Part shown: one piece after another, positions 39,303 through 47,798 of the stretch | Position numbering within the stretch: position 1 is the first letter of the stretch | Layout of the letters: each line of letters starts with the position of its first letter | DNA from: Streptomyces scabiei 87.22 | GTDB lineage: Bacteria; Actinomycetota; Actinomycetes; Streptomycetales; Streptomycetaceae | Assembly (NCBI RefSeq): GCF_000091305.1 | Contig: NC_013929.1 | Span: 2,418,001 to 2,482,000 of the forward strand | Length of the DNA stretch: 64,000 nt | Direction of reading: 5' to 3' | Translations under genes and position numbers: made by a program | Notes under the pieces: generated by a model | The model's input: the letters and a program-made list of their open reading frames with translations, nothing else | Database searches by the model: none | What the model was told of the DNA's origin: nothing

Positions 39303-40300
39303 AGGTAGCCATGGTCATCCCGCCGTACCGGTACGGTGCCGACCCCAGCCAGTGGATCACCGTGCCGCCCCAGGGCTACGGCGGCATCCAGTGGGTCGTC
39401 GCCACGCTCATGGACGGACTGCTGGAGGCCGGGTGCGAGATCCTCCTCCTCGGAGCTCCAGGAAGCCCGGTCCAGGACGGCATCACGGTCTCCGACGCAG
39501 TGGAGACGGCCGAGATCCACGCCGCCGTCGAAGCCTTCGGCCCGGACATCGTCCACGACCATTCGAACACCGCCGCACTGCCGGCCGATACCCCCAGGCC
39601 AACGGTGAGCACACATCACCTCAACGGTGTGCCGGAGCTCCAGACCAACGGCATCTACCTCTCCCGCGCACAACGCACTGCCGCAGGGTCCGTCTCCGCC
39701 CCGGTGATCCGGCTACCGGTCAACCCCGCACGCTGTCAGTTCCAGGAGGCGAAGGACGACTATCTCCTCTTCCTCGGCCGGGTCTCCGCGCACAAGGGCG
39801 TGCGCGAGGCAGCGGCGTTCGCGCACGCCGCCGGCGTGCCGCTGACGGTCGCCGGACCGGCCTGGGAGAAGGACTACCTGGACGCGCTGCTGGCCGACTT
39901 CCCGCATACCGTCCGCTACGTGGGCGAGGTCGGCGGCAGCGCCCGTACCCGACTGATCGCACGCGCCCGAGCGCAACTCGTGCTGTCCCAGCCGTGGGGA
40001 GGACCGTTCGGCGGACAATGGATCGAGCCCGGCGCCTCCGTGGTCTCGGAGGCCGCCGCCAGCGGCACCCCCGTGATCGCCACAGACAACGGATGCCTGC
40101 CGGAGATCGTCCCCGGCGTCGGTACGGTGCTGCCGATCGGACGGGAGATCACACCCGACGACGCGAAGGGAGTGCTTGCGTCGCTTCCCACAGCCCAGGT
40201 CGTGCGCGAAACAGCGGTGGACCGATGGGGCCACCACACCATCGCCCGCCAGTACCTGGCGGTCTACAAGAGAGCGGTCAGCGGCGAGGTCTGGACGTGA
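39299..40300 (+). CDS. Family 4 glycosyltransferase
   Basis: 333 aa, starting in ATGA overlap; a longer upstream frame lacks support. GT-B landmarks: VPPQGYGGIQWVVATLMDGL at the donor loop, DIVHDHSNTA, FLGRVSAHKG at the start of the second domain, and EPGASVVSEAAASGTPVIA, the E-x7-E nucleotide-sugar site. It is the last gene of the glycan operon; its stop lies within a hairpin shared with the convergent methyltransferase. Confidence 0.85.
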   Translation: MKVAMVIPPYRYGADPSQWITVPPQGYGGIQWVVATLMDGLLEAGCEILLLGAPGSPVQDGITVSDAVETAEIHAAVEAFGPDIVHDHSNTAALPADTPRPTVSTHHLNGVPELQTNGIYLSRAQRTAAGSVSAPVIRLPVNPARCQFQEAKDDYLLFLGRVSAHKGVREAAAFAHAAGVPLTVAGPAWEKDYLDALLADFPHTVRYVGEVGGSARTRLIARARAQLVLSQPWGGPFGGQWIEPGASVVSEAAASGTPVIATDNGCLPEIVPGVGTVLPIGREITPDDAKGVLASLPTAQVVRETAVDRWGHHTIARQYLAVYKRAVSGEVWT

Positions 40301-40315
40301 CCTCGGAAGGTCACG
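40296..40315. terminator. Bidirectional hairpin CGTGACCT-CGGA-AGGTCACG
   Basis: Perfect eight-base arms and a four-base loop, spanning the stop of the glycosyltransferase and the stop of the convergent RNA methyltransferase. It serves both transcripts. Confidence 0.65.
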
Positions 40316-41141
40316 CCTTGCGCTGCTTCGCCAGACGCTGACGGCGCGCTTCGTAGAGAACGACGGAGGCGGCGTTCGACGCGTTCAGGGAGCTGGCCGA
40401 GCCCGTCATCGGAATGCTGATCACCTGGTCACAGAGCTCTCGCCAGGCCGAGCTGAGGCCGGCGGTCTCATTGCCGATGAGCAGTAGAACCGGCTGGGTC
40501 AGATCGAATTCCGAGACCTCGGCATCGCCGTCCTCGTCCGTGCCGACGACGGCAACCGGCCGCCCCTGAGCGCGCTCCTTCTCCAGCCACTCCATGACCT
40601 CGTGGTGCGACTGGCTCCGCACCACGGGCACGGCGAAGAACGATCCCGTGGAGGCACGTACCGACTTGGGGTCGTACGGGTCCGCCGCGTGCCCCGTCAC
40701 GATGAGCCCGCTTGCGCCGAAGGCGTCGGCCGACCGCACGATGCTTCCGATGTTGCCGGGCTGCGTCGGCCGGTCGAAGACCAGGCCGAGGAAGTCGTCG
40801 CGAACCTTGATCCGCGAAAGGCTGTCCGGCGCCATCTCGACCACTGCCAGGACTTCCGCAGCGCCGTCGGCCTTCTCGCTCAGCTCGGCAAGCAACTGCG
40901 GCTCCATCGCGACGCGCTCGGCGCCGACACCGCGCAGTAGATCCTCAGCCCATCGGGAGAGCGGACGACTGGCGTCGTAGAGCAGGGACCGAACGGTCCA
41001 ACCATGCTCCACGGCCATCGTGATCGGCCGCACCCCCTGAACGAGGAACTCCTTGGCACGCCCTCGCTTGGTGCGGTTGTTCAGCAGCGTCTGCAGCTGC
41101 TGGAAACGGGCATTGCGGGTTGAGATCCGCTGGACTGCCAC
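40311..41141 (-). CDS. SpoU/TrmH-family RNA 2'-O-methyltransferase
   Basis: 276 aa from a GTG preceded by GGAGGAC. The SPOUT knot motifs are FDRPTQPGNIGSIVRSADAF, LLIGNETAGLSSAW and IPMTGSASSLNASNAAS, with an N-terminal L30e-like domain (RGRAKEFLVQGVRPI). It should methylate a ribose in rRNA or tRNA with SAM. The family includes TsnR and AviRb, which protect producers from thiostrepton and avilamycin, so a self-resistance role is possible given the adjacent glycan operon. A housekeeping rRNA methylase is the simpler reading. Confidence 0.85.
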   Translation of the reverse strand: MAVQRISTRNARFQQLQTLLNNRTKRGRAKEFLVQGVRPITMAVEHGWTVRSLLYDASRPLSRWAEDLLRGVGAERVAMEPQLLAELSEKADGAAEVLAVVEMAPDSLSRIKVRDDFLGLVFDRPTQPGNIGSIVRSADAFGASGLIVTGHAADPYDPKSVRASTGSFFAVPVVRSQSHHEVMEWLEKERAQGRPVAVVGTDEDGDAEVSEFDLTQPVLLLIGNETAGLSSAWRELCDQVISIPMTGSASSLNASNAASVVLYEARRQRLAKQRKA

Positions 41142-41310
41142 CCGTCCTCCAAGCCAAAGATGATCATTGCGTACCCGGACATCCCAGGTGAACAGGGCAC
41201 CAGGGCACCCTGAAGGTTACACGTACCGGGCCGTTACCCAACGTGTTCGCCCAGTGGGGTCAGGCGTCTCCGTCCAGAGGGCAGCTGGTTTCGGAGCGAT
41301 CTCGGAGTCT

Positions 41311-42180
41311 TCAGGACGAAGCCCATTTCGCCTGTTTATCCATGTTTCTCAGTGTCTCGATGCGATAGAACAACTGGTTGGCAGCGGCCACGTCTCCGCG
41401 ATCCGCACGTCGGATGAAGGAGCCGAGCGTGTGCAGGTCCCGGATGCCGACCAGGACCGGGAGGCCCGGCCACTCCCTGATGTCATAGCCGTACCGGCGG
41501 CTGAAGTCATCCAGTTCTGCGGAGGTGCGCCCGAAGCGGACCCCTTGGAACGTGTTGGCCAGATCGATCTCGCGTGGCCCGAGTGCCGCCTCGTCCCAGT
41601 CGCCGAGCCTGATGTTCTGAGCGTCCCAGAGGGTGTTCCCTGGGTATGCGTCGCCGTGGATATGGCCGTGGCCCAAGGGGAATTCGAGCCCCACGTAAGC
41701 ATTCAGGAGTTCCTGCCTGCGCTCCATAAGCCACGCTCCCGCGTCGGGCCCAAGGTGTGTGCTGGATTCCACGGCACCCTTGAGCGAGGCAAGGGGCTGG
41801 TACTGCGGCAGCGTCACAGGCGGGGCCGGCAGAGAGTGCAGGGCTCGCAGGAGGCCGCCCAGCCGACCGGTCGGGGGACGACCGTGTTCAGGCTGTGGAT
41901 AGTGCTGCCAGAAGGTAACGGCGTAGGACTCGTACGCAACCGGCTGGGGCGCGTCCGCGGGTTCTGTCGCCGGAAAACCGTGTGCGACGAGCCAGCGCGT
42001 GAGTGAGACGGCCGTCGCGAGGTTCTGCTGCTGCGAGATGGGGCTCACGCGTACGACGATGCTCTCCGCTGCGAGGAGGAACACGGAGGTGGCATGGTGG
42101 TGGAGACGGGTGAGGGATCGGTCTGGCAGACCTGATGCCCGGCAGGCCATGCGGGCGGCGGACTCAGGAGAGACCGTCAT
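41311..42180 (-). CDS. APH-family phosphotransferase
   Basis: 289 aa. The ATG at 42180 overlaps the stop of the Zn-XRE-TPR gene (ATGA); an ATG at 42186 is also possible. The catalytic loop is HGHIHGDAYPGNTLW and the Mg-binding motif LGDWDEAALGPREID. It should phosphorylate a hydroxyl group on a small molecule such as an aminoglycoside, homoserine or choline-like compound. Coupling to an XRE-TPR regulator suggests ligand-induced expression of a detoxifying or tailoring kinase. The neighbouring XRE operon has a HAD phosphatase in the same position. Confidence 0.85.
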   Translation of the reverse strand: MTVSPESAARMACRASGLPDRSLTRLHHHATSVFLLAAESIVVRVSPISQQQNLATAVSLTRWLVAHGFPATEPADAPQPVAYESYAVTFWQHYPQPEHGRPPTGRLGGLLRALHSLPAPPVTLPQYQPLASLKGAVESSTHLGPDAGAWLMERRQELLNAYVGLEFPLGHGHIHGDAYPGNTLWDAQNIRLGDWDEAALGPREIDLANTFQGVRFGRTSAELDDFSRRYGYDIREWPGLPVLVGIRDLHTLGSFIRRADRGDVAAANQLFYRIETLRNMDKQAKWASS

Positions 42181-43661
42181 TGACATGAGGTGAGGGCCTT
42201 CGCTTTGGTGTCGATCGACTGATAGCCGCGGGTGGCGTCCGCAAGCTCGCGCACAACGCGGCTCCCGGCGAACCGTGGGTCTTCCAGAAGCCTAGCCACT
42301 CCCTGCACGGCATCGCCGAGTTGTCGGATGCGACGGTCCACGGGCAGTTCGAGGATGGGTTGTAGTAGTTCGCCGACCCCCTCGATCTCGCCGATGGCGA
42401 TACGCGCGGTGACGATATCGAGGCGTGCCAGGGCTTCGTCACCGTACGAACGGTGCTCCGCTGGGCCTGTCTCGTACAGCTCAATCGCCGCAGCAGCATG
42501 GTGCTCGGCCAGCTCGTGTTCGCCCAGCAGAGCGTATGTTCCACCGATGTAGTACTCCTGCTTGGCCTCCGGGAAGGTGAGCAGCCCTCCGAAACGCGTG
42601 AGTCCGTCAGGGCCTGTGTGTTGTTCACGGGCACGTTCGAGTTCCTGGAGCGCGGCCAGTGCGGTGTCCCGGTCGCCGATACGTGCCGCCGCCCTGGCCT
42701 CGATAGCTGCCGTCCTGATCCGGGTCTCGCCGTCGGGAGCGTGCCGAATCGCCTGCTGCGTGTACTCCAGGGCTGTGAACCGGTGAGTCGACCACTCCGC
42801 TATTAGCGCGGCTGTGCCCTTGACCCATGCCCGGAGATCGTTGTGGTCGGCGTGATCGGCTAACGTCCAGGCCGTCTGGAGCTGTGCGATCGCCGAGTCC
42901 TGGTCACCTAGGTTCTGTGACGCGTGAGCGAGGAGCAGGCAGCTCGTGCCGGCGAGAAGGTACAGTTCGCGGGTTTGTCCCGGCGGCTGGTGACCGCTCA
43001 GGAGGGCGAAAAGCCGGTCTCGCGTGGACAACAGGTCGTGGAAGAGCGGGTACAGAGGAGCGTGAACGTAGTCCGTCGCGATGCGGGTGATCTTGGATTC
43101 CAGCGCCTCAAGCTCGACGTCGCTTACGTTGCTCTTTGTGACCTCCTCCGTGAACTGCAGCGACTGTGCCGCGGCCTGCGCCGCGAGTTCATACAGGTTC
43201 CCGGTCCGTTCGCCGGTCGCGACCTGACGTTCTGCTGCCGGTTGTCTCCGGTGCGGCAAGAGGGCGGGCGTCGAGCTGGCGTGATGCTCGCGGAACGGCG
43301 GCGGGAGAAGGACATCAGGCGTCTCGATTCCCCTGAGGAACATGGCTACTTTGTCGAGGCTCGTCAGGCGACGGGTTCCGGCTTCGAGCATCGACACGAA
43401 GCCTTGGCTCAGCCCGGTCAGATCGGCCATGTCGTCCTGGCGGAGCTTCGCCCGCTCCCGGATGAGGCGGCTCACGAGGCCGAAGTCCCATGCGGCGATG
43501 GCTTTTTGGACTTCCTCATCCCGCCAGACGGTGTCCGGCACCTGGGATTCGAAGCGGGAGCCAAGACGTCTGCCACGTGCGCATGTGGCGCACCGGTCCT
43601 CGACGTTGTACTGGCTCAACCGGCATCCGCATTCCGCACACACGCGAGCGTGCTGTCGCAT
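42177..43661 (-). CDS. Zn-ribbon + XRE + TPR regulator (copy 3 of 4)
   Basis: 494 aa from an ATG close behind GGGGGTG. Residues 8-27 form the cysteine knuckle CAECGCRLSQYNVEDRCATC. The XRE HTH (LTGLSQGFVSMLEAGTRR, then LTSLDKVAMFLRG) follows near residues 70-105. Residues 180-480 are TPR-like helical repeats, for example LYLLAGTSCLLLAHASQNLG. HTH plus TPR is the design of peptide-sensing RRNPP regulators, here with an added zinc knuckle. It forms an operon with an APH kinase. A degenerate form of the palindromic operator lies 53 bases upstream of its start, which suggests autoregulation. Confidence 0.85.
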   Translation of the reverse strand: MRQHARVCAECGCRLSQYNVEDRCATCARGRRLGSRFESQVPDTVWRDEEVQKAIAAWDFGLVSRLIRERAKLRQDDMADLTGLSQGFVSMLEAGTRRLTSLDKVAMFLRGIETPDVLLPPPFREHHASSTPALLPHRRQPAAERQVATGERTGNLYELAAQAAAQSLQFTEEVTKSNVSDVELEALESKITRIATDYVHAPLYPLFHDLLSTRDRLFALLSGHQPPGQTRELYLLAGTSCLLLAHASQNLGDQDSAIAQLQTAWTLADHADHNDLRAWVKGTAALIAEWSTHRFTALEYTQQAIRHAPDGETRIRTAAIEARAAARIGDRDTALAALQELERAREQHTGPDGLTRFGGLLTFPEAKQEYYIGGTYALLGEHELAEHHAAAAIELYETGPAEHRSYGDEALARLDIVTARIAIGEIEGVGELLQPILELPVDRRIRQLGDAVQGVARLLEDPRFAGSRVVRELADATRGYQSIDTKAKALTSCQ

Positions 43662-43713
43662 CGCACCCCCGTTTCTCGTCTGCGCACGTCAGGCTACGTC
43701 GGGTCCGAGTCGG

Positions 43714-43723
43714 TCGGTATCAC
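43714..43723 (-). promoter_or_regulatory. Degenerate operator (TCGGTATCAC) upstream of the XRE-APH operon
   Basis: Only the right half of the palindrome is kept, but the plus-strand tail TCCTGTAAT matches the consensus (fifth base G, final AAT). The orientation towards the XRE gene is the same as at 46074. Confidence 0.4.
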
Positions 43724-43768
43724 TCCTGTAATACGCGCAGTTGATGCCCGTGGCTGCCTGTCGGCGCC

Positions 43769-44479
43769 TCAGCTGGCGCGAGTGGTCGCGGCGATCGCGC
43801 TCAGGAGCTGCGGTACGTCCTCGAGGCTGTCAAGGACCACGTCGGCCCCGGCCGAGGCGAGTTCGGCGGCGGTTGTCTTGCCGGACGCGACTCCGATCAC
43901 CGGAGCGCCTCCTTCGAGCCCGGTACGGACGTCTTCGAGGGAGTCTCCGACGATGACGGTGTTGGAGCGAGTGAAGGCCGACCCGTACTTGGCCTGGGCT
44001 CGCTTCTGCGCGACGGCGACGAGAGCGGGACGGTGGTCGTCGTCCGAGGAGTAGCCGCCGATCTCCGTGTCTAGGTACCCGTCGAGGTCGAAGGCTTCGA
44101 GTTTCAGTAGTGCATTGGGCTTGAGGTTTCCCGTGACGACTGTGGGCAAGAGGTTCGGCTGCCTGTGGACCGCCTTCAGGGCCGCGACCGAGCCAGGCAT
44201 GAGGACTCCCTGCTCGCACAGATCCTTCGAATGTGCCTCAAGACGGTGCGGCAGGAGTTCCACCATATGCGGCAGCAGGCGGGGGACATCCGATTCAGGG
44301 ACGCCGTTGTCCAGAAGCAGGGACCGGATGGCGAGGGGCATGGTCACGCCGGTTCCCCGTGCTGGCAGGCGTTCCGCCGGACGTCCAACGATTTCGGCGA
44401 AGGTTTCACGGTAGACCTGCCGGTCGATGTCACCGACGTACACCAGCGTGCGGTCGATGTCCCAGAGCACAAGCGTCAT
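43769..44479 (-). CDS. HAD-family phosphatase
   Basis: 236 aa from the ATG at 44479, which has ACGGAG 8 bases upstream; a TTG at 44494 overlapping the XRE stop is possible. Motif I DIDRTL, motif II in VVTGNLKPN, and motif IV VGDSLEDVRTG are present, with a helical cap. It resembles phosphoglycolate phosphatase-like HAD enzymes. It is the second gene of an operon whose first gene is a Zn-XRE-TPR regulator, mirroring the XRE-APH pair just downstream; a kinase and a phosphatase under sister regulators is notable. Confidence 0.85.
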   Translation of the reverse strand: MTLVLWDIDRTLVYVGDIDRQVYRETFAEIVGRPAERLPARGTGVTMPLAIRSLLLDNGVPESDVPRLLPHMVELLPHRLEAHSKDLCEQGVLMPGSVAALKAVHRQPNLLPTVVTGNLKPNALLKLEAFDLDGYLDTEIGGYSSDDDHRPALVAVAQKRAQAKYGSAFTRSNTVIVGDSLEDVRTGLEGGAPVIGVASGKTTAAELASAGADVVLDSLEDVPQLLSAIAATTRAS

Positions 44480-44490
44480 CGGGGTCTCCG

Positions 44491-46008
44491 TCAACTTCGG
44501 CTCCCTGTTCCCGCCGCGCCGGCGGCTCGTTCCAGAACGCCTTGAGCGTACGGGCTGTGGATCACTGGCCGGAGATGGCCGAGCATGACGTCGATGTGGT
44601 CGTTCAGCCGGGCGGACTGGAGTTGGTCAGCGAGGTCGAGGGCTTCGTGTGCTGTTACGGATCCGGCTTCAAGATCGCCGTTGGCCAAGTGGGCGGTTGC
44701 GGCGCGCGAGAGAAACAGGCCCCTGGTCCGGTGGTCACCGGGGTTGAGGGCTTCCCGTGCCTTGGTGAAGCTGGCGACCGCGTTCCGCGGATCGCCGAGG
44801 TCAAGGTGGCAGCTTCCGGCCTGCCCGTGGATCTCCCCTTCGTTGATCCAGTACAGCCACTCCGGATCGTGCTCTGAGCGGCCCTGGGCGCAGAGTTCTG
44901 CAGCGCGTCCGAGTGCGGCGAGTGCGGCCTGCCGCTCGCCGAGCTTCGCGTGCCCGCGGGCCTGCCGGGTGAGCAGCATGGCTTCGAGAGCGGGCGTGCC
45001 GAGCTTCCTGACTTTCTCCCGTGCAGTCTGAGCTGCGGTGACGGCGTGGTGCGGTGCCTCTGTGGAGTAGGCATGGATGGCTATGTACGAGAGAGCGCCG
45101 GCGCCGAGCCGGACGTCTCCGGAGGCTTTGGCGGCACGGAGGGCGGCGTACAGGTAGCCGAGCGTCTGCTCACGTTCGCCGGAATCGAAGACGAACCAGC
45201 CTGTCTGGGTCGCGGTATCGGCGATGATCGCCGCGAGCCGCCGTCCTGTGGCCATGTCGTAGGAGGTGTGGTCCACAAGGTGCCTGAGGAATCTGAGGTG
45301 GGTGTTGCCCAGTTCGGTCAGGGGGCCGGCGCCGCCGCTGGCGTCCATGGTCCGGAGGCCGTCGGTTGTGTGTTGAAGGCTGTCGAGCAGCTCGTAGGTG
45401 AGTGGGCTTCCTTCAGCGGCACGTTGGAGAGGCTCTGCTTCCGCGCTGTCCCATTGGTTGACGAAGGCGGTGAGTGCTACGCCGCTGGCGGTGAGGAATC
45501 GTCGGCGTTTCATAGCGCTCCCTCCGACCGCGGTATCCAGTGCTGCCACCATACGGGCAGTGGTCCAGGGCAGGGTCGGGTCCGCGTCTCCAGCGAACAG
45601 ATCAGGGGTTGCTTGCCGCACATCGGCCGTGGCCTGCGGGATGGGCAGCGGGACGAGTTCGGCAGGTACGCCCAGGCCCGTCAGGAACTCGATGATCTTG
45701 TCGATGTTGGTCAGGCGACGGGTGCCCGCCTCCAGCATGGACAGAAATGCCTGACTCAGACCGGTGAGCTGAGCCATGTCGCCTTGCCGGAGGGAACCGC
45801 GCAGTCGGATCAAACGGCTGGCCTGGCCGAAGTCCCAGGCGGCGAGCGCAATACGAACGTCCGGGTCGAACCAAACATGGTCCGGCACGATAGGGGCGTG
45901 TTGTTCGAGGGCGCGGTGACGAGCGCACGTGAAGCACAGCGTGTCCGTGTTGTAGCTGCTCAGTCGGCCACCGCATCGGTCACAGCTTCGCATCGGCCGC
46001 TGATGCAC
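44491..46008 (-). CDS. Zn-ribbon + XRE + TPR regulator (copy 4 of 4)
   Basis: 505 aa from the GTG at 46008, chosen for GGGGAGG about 8 bases upstream; an ATG at 46035 would add 9 residues. Cysteine knuckle CDRCGGRLSSYNTDTLCFTC, XRE HTH LTGLSQAFLSMLEAGTRR with LTNIDKIIEFLTG, then a helical TPR region that includes a short RRRFLTASGVALTAF stretch. The same layout as 42177-43661. A full-consensus GTGATATCAC operator lies 66 bases upstream, in the spacer of a promoter-like pair. Its HTH closely matches the two short paralogues, so they may compete for the same sites. Confidence 0.85.
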   Translation of the reverse strand: MHQRPMRSCDRCGGRLSSYNTDTLCFTCARHRALEQHAPIVPDHVWFDPDVRIALAAWDFGQASRLIRLRGSLRQGDMAQLTGLSQAFLSMLEAGTRRLTNIDKIIEFLTGLGVPAELVPLPIPQATADVRQATPDLFAGDADPTLPWTTARMVAALDTAVGGSAMKRRRFLTASGVALTAFVNQWDSAEAEPLQRAAEGSPLTYELLDSLQHTTDGLRTMDASGGAGPLTELGNTHLRFLRHLVDHTSYDMATGRRLAAIIADTATQTGWFVFDSGEREQTLGYLYAALRAAKASGDVRLGAGALSYIAIHAYSTEAPHHAVTAAQTAREKVRKLGTPALEAMLLTRQARGHAKLGERQAALAALGRAAELCAQGRSEHDPEWLYWINEGEIHGQAGSCHLDLGDPRNAVASFTKAREALNPGDHRTRGLFLSRAATAHLANGDLEAGSVTAHEALDLADQLQSARLNDHIDVMLGHLRPVIHSPYAQGVLERAAGAAGTGSRS

Positions 46009-46073
46009 GTCATGCCTCCCCATAAGTGAGCACACGCAACCTCGACTACTCCTCGCGAGCTGGAATCACACAA

Positions 46074-46083
46074 GTGATATCAC
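46074..46083 (-). promoter_or_regulatory. Candidate operator GTGATATCAC upstream of the XRE-HAD operon
   Basis: Plus-strand context ATCAC-ACAA-GTGATATCAC-CTGCGGAAT. On the minus strand TTCCGC and TGATTC lie 17 bases apart with the palindrome between them, giving a short leader before the XRE start. The best placed of the five sites for autoregulation. Confidence 0.65.
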
Positions 46084-46302
46084 CTGCGGAATGTGTGCGC
46101 GGGACGTTTTACCGCCAGTGTTGGGAGCACCCCCGCAGCGCGGCGCGCAGAACCGGCCGAGAGAGTGACCATTCGGGCCCATCTACTCGTCCCGCCACGG
46201 GAACGCGAACCAGTCGCTGACCCTCAACGGAGTCCACTTTGTCCTCCGCCTCACGAACACGGTTGGCCCGCAGCCTGTTCCTGTCCCCACAAGGCCCATT
46301 TC

Positions 46303-46542
46303 ATGCGTCCTACCGGGCAGGAGCACCGCCTCGCTGGATGGTGTGCGGTGGCCATTAGCATATCCGCCGTTGTGCTCCTGGGCATTCTCGTCTTCATCTT
46401 CGTCAAGAAGAACGGACTGAACGCGGCGCACGCCATCGTGTGCATTTTGTTCGGGTTCTTCCTTGCAAGCACGTCCATGGCTCCGAGCATCAACCGGTTC
46501 GTTACCGGAATTGCAGACATGATCGGCCAGGTTCGCTTTTAG
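46303..46542 (+). CDS. Small two-span membrane protein
   Basis: 79 aa from the ATG at 46303; upstream sequence in this frame is not protein-like. Two hydrophobic segments are clear: WCAVAISISAVVLLGILVFIF and AHAIVCILFGFFLAS, separated by KKNGLN. Short membrane proteins of this type occur on Streptomyces plasmids and integrative elements, some near transfer genes, but no transfer gene is seen here. No RBS of note. Function unknown. Confidence 0.6.
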   Translation: MRPTGQEHRLAGWCAVAISISAVVLLGILVFIFVKKNGLNAAHAIVCILFGFFLASTSMAPSINRFVTGIADMIGQVRF

Positions 46543-46742
46543 GGTGACTCATGCCATAGCCGGGCGCCCACCCAGCTGAGCTGCCTGGCGCCCCTGCATT
46601 CCGCGGCCCATTCCCCACAATCCTGAGGCCCCCTAATGGCATTCACGCTCAACCGGAGACGCACCTCGCATCATGCTGCCCGTCAGACGAACAGTCCCGT
46701 CCAGCCTCTGAGGCGTGGCCAATTCCGATCCGAGGGCCCGTG

Positions 46743-47747
46743 ATGCGTCTTGTGTATCACCCAGCGGGTCATGACGACGACCTGCGTGTGGCCTTGGAGG
46801 AACTGGAGGCGGGCCGCTGGCGAACTACCGGGAAGCTACTTCTGGACACAGGCACACACTGGGCGCTGCGGACGTCGCGCACACAGATGCTGGCCGTGGC
46901 GGCAGCTCGGTCGGATGTGGTCGGTGTGTGGCTCCACGAGGAGCCCGGCAGCTACGACGCGCAGGTGATGGGTGCTCGCGTAGCCGTCGAGCGGGCGCTG
47001 CGTGCGCACCGTCAACGGCATCCGGGGACCTTGGAGTTGGAGTTCAAAGCGCGGCGCGAAGTGATACTCGCGGCTCGTCGCGTGCCGCAGGATCCGGTGC
47101 CGTGGGTGTGCCTCGTGGCCTTGGCGCAGATTGACACCCGGCAGCTGCGTCATGAGCACCGTGCGGTGCCCGCCGAGCCGATGCTGCCGAGCGGTCCGTG
47201 GGGGTTGCTGTACGAGGTCAACCAGCGTGATCCGTACAACCGCGAGGCTTATCACCGCGTCCTGCAGTTCATGCTCGCCCTGGACGGACCGCAGGCCGCG
47301 TCCTTGGCCGCCATCTTCGACTTCGGGCGGTGGGTGGTGTCGCAACGGCCCGTACGGTCGCCGTTGTTGCTGCTGCCGGCGTACGCCCAGGTCGAGCAGC
47401 GGCGACGGTCGCACGCTGATCCTTTGTGGCGGCGGCAGTGGGCGCACGAGTCGACGCTCGACTACACGCTGAGTGCGTTCTACGACTGGTTCCGCAAAGC
47501 ACCCGCTCGGGAGCGATCGGTGGCCGATCTGAACCTTCTCGCCTACGCCTTGTGGGCGGGCCACCAGTATGTGGAAGCCGCCGAGGTGTTTGAGGCCATG
47601 GGCCCATACGCGGCTCGCGAGCCGTGGGCCTCAGTGCATGACGGGGCGGCGGGGCCAGACCCCGCTGCTGCTCTGCTCCTGAGAGCGCGTGCAGAGTCCC
47701 TGTCCTTCGCCCGCACACATCGTCCCCGTACCAGACCCCATCCATAA
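46743..47747 (+). CDS. Hypothetical protein, unknown family
   Basis: 334 aa from the ATG at 46743 (a GTG precedes it directly at 46740). It is mostly helical and Arg/Ala-rich, with no membrane segment and no motif I recognise. Features include a WALRTSRTQMLAVAAARSDV stretch, LLYEVNQRDPYNREAYHRVL in the middle, and a disordered Arg/Pro tail. A gap of only about 50 bases separates it from the permease, so it may be the first gene of that operon; a helper or regulator is possible. Confidence 0.6.
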   Translation: MRLVYHPAGHDDDLRVALEELEAGRWRTTGKLLLDTGTHWALRTSRTQMLAVAAARSDVVGVWLHEEPGSYDAQVMGARVAVERALRAHRQRHPGTLELEFKARREVILAARRVPQDPVPWVCLVALAQIDTRQLRHEHRAVPAEPMLPSGPWGLLYEVNQRDPYNREAYHRVLQFMLALDGPQAASLAAIFDFGRWVVSQRPVRSPLLLLPAYAQVEQRRRSHADPLWRRQWAHESTLDYTLSAFYDWFRKAPARERSVADLNLLAYALWAGHQYVEAAEVFEAMGPYAAREPWASVHDGAAGPDPAAALLLRARAESLSFARTHRPRTRPHP

Positions 47748-47798
47748 CCCGGTTGGCATGAGCCTGCCCTGTTTCATCTCGAACCTTGGAGGATCCCC

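Noticed and set aside
46747..46760. GTGTATCACCC resembling half an operator near the start of the 334-aa gene
   Set aside because: It is within coding sequence, is not palindromic, and lacks the conserved tail.
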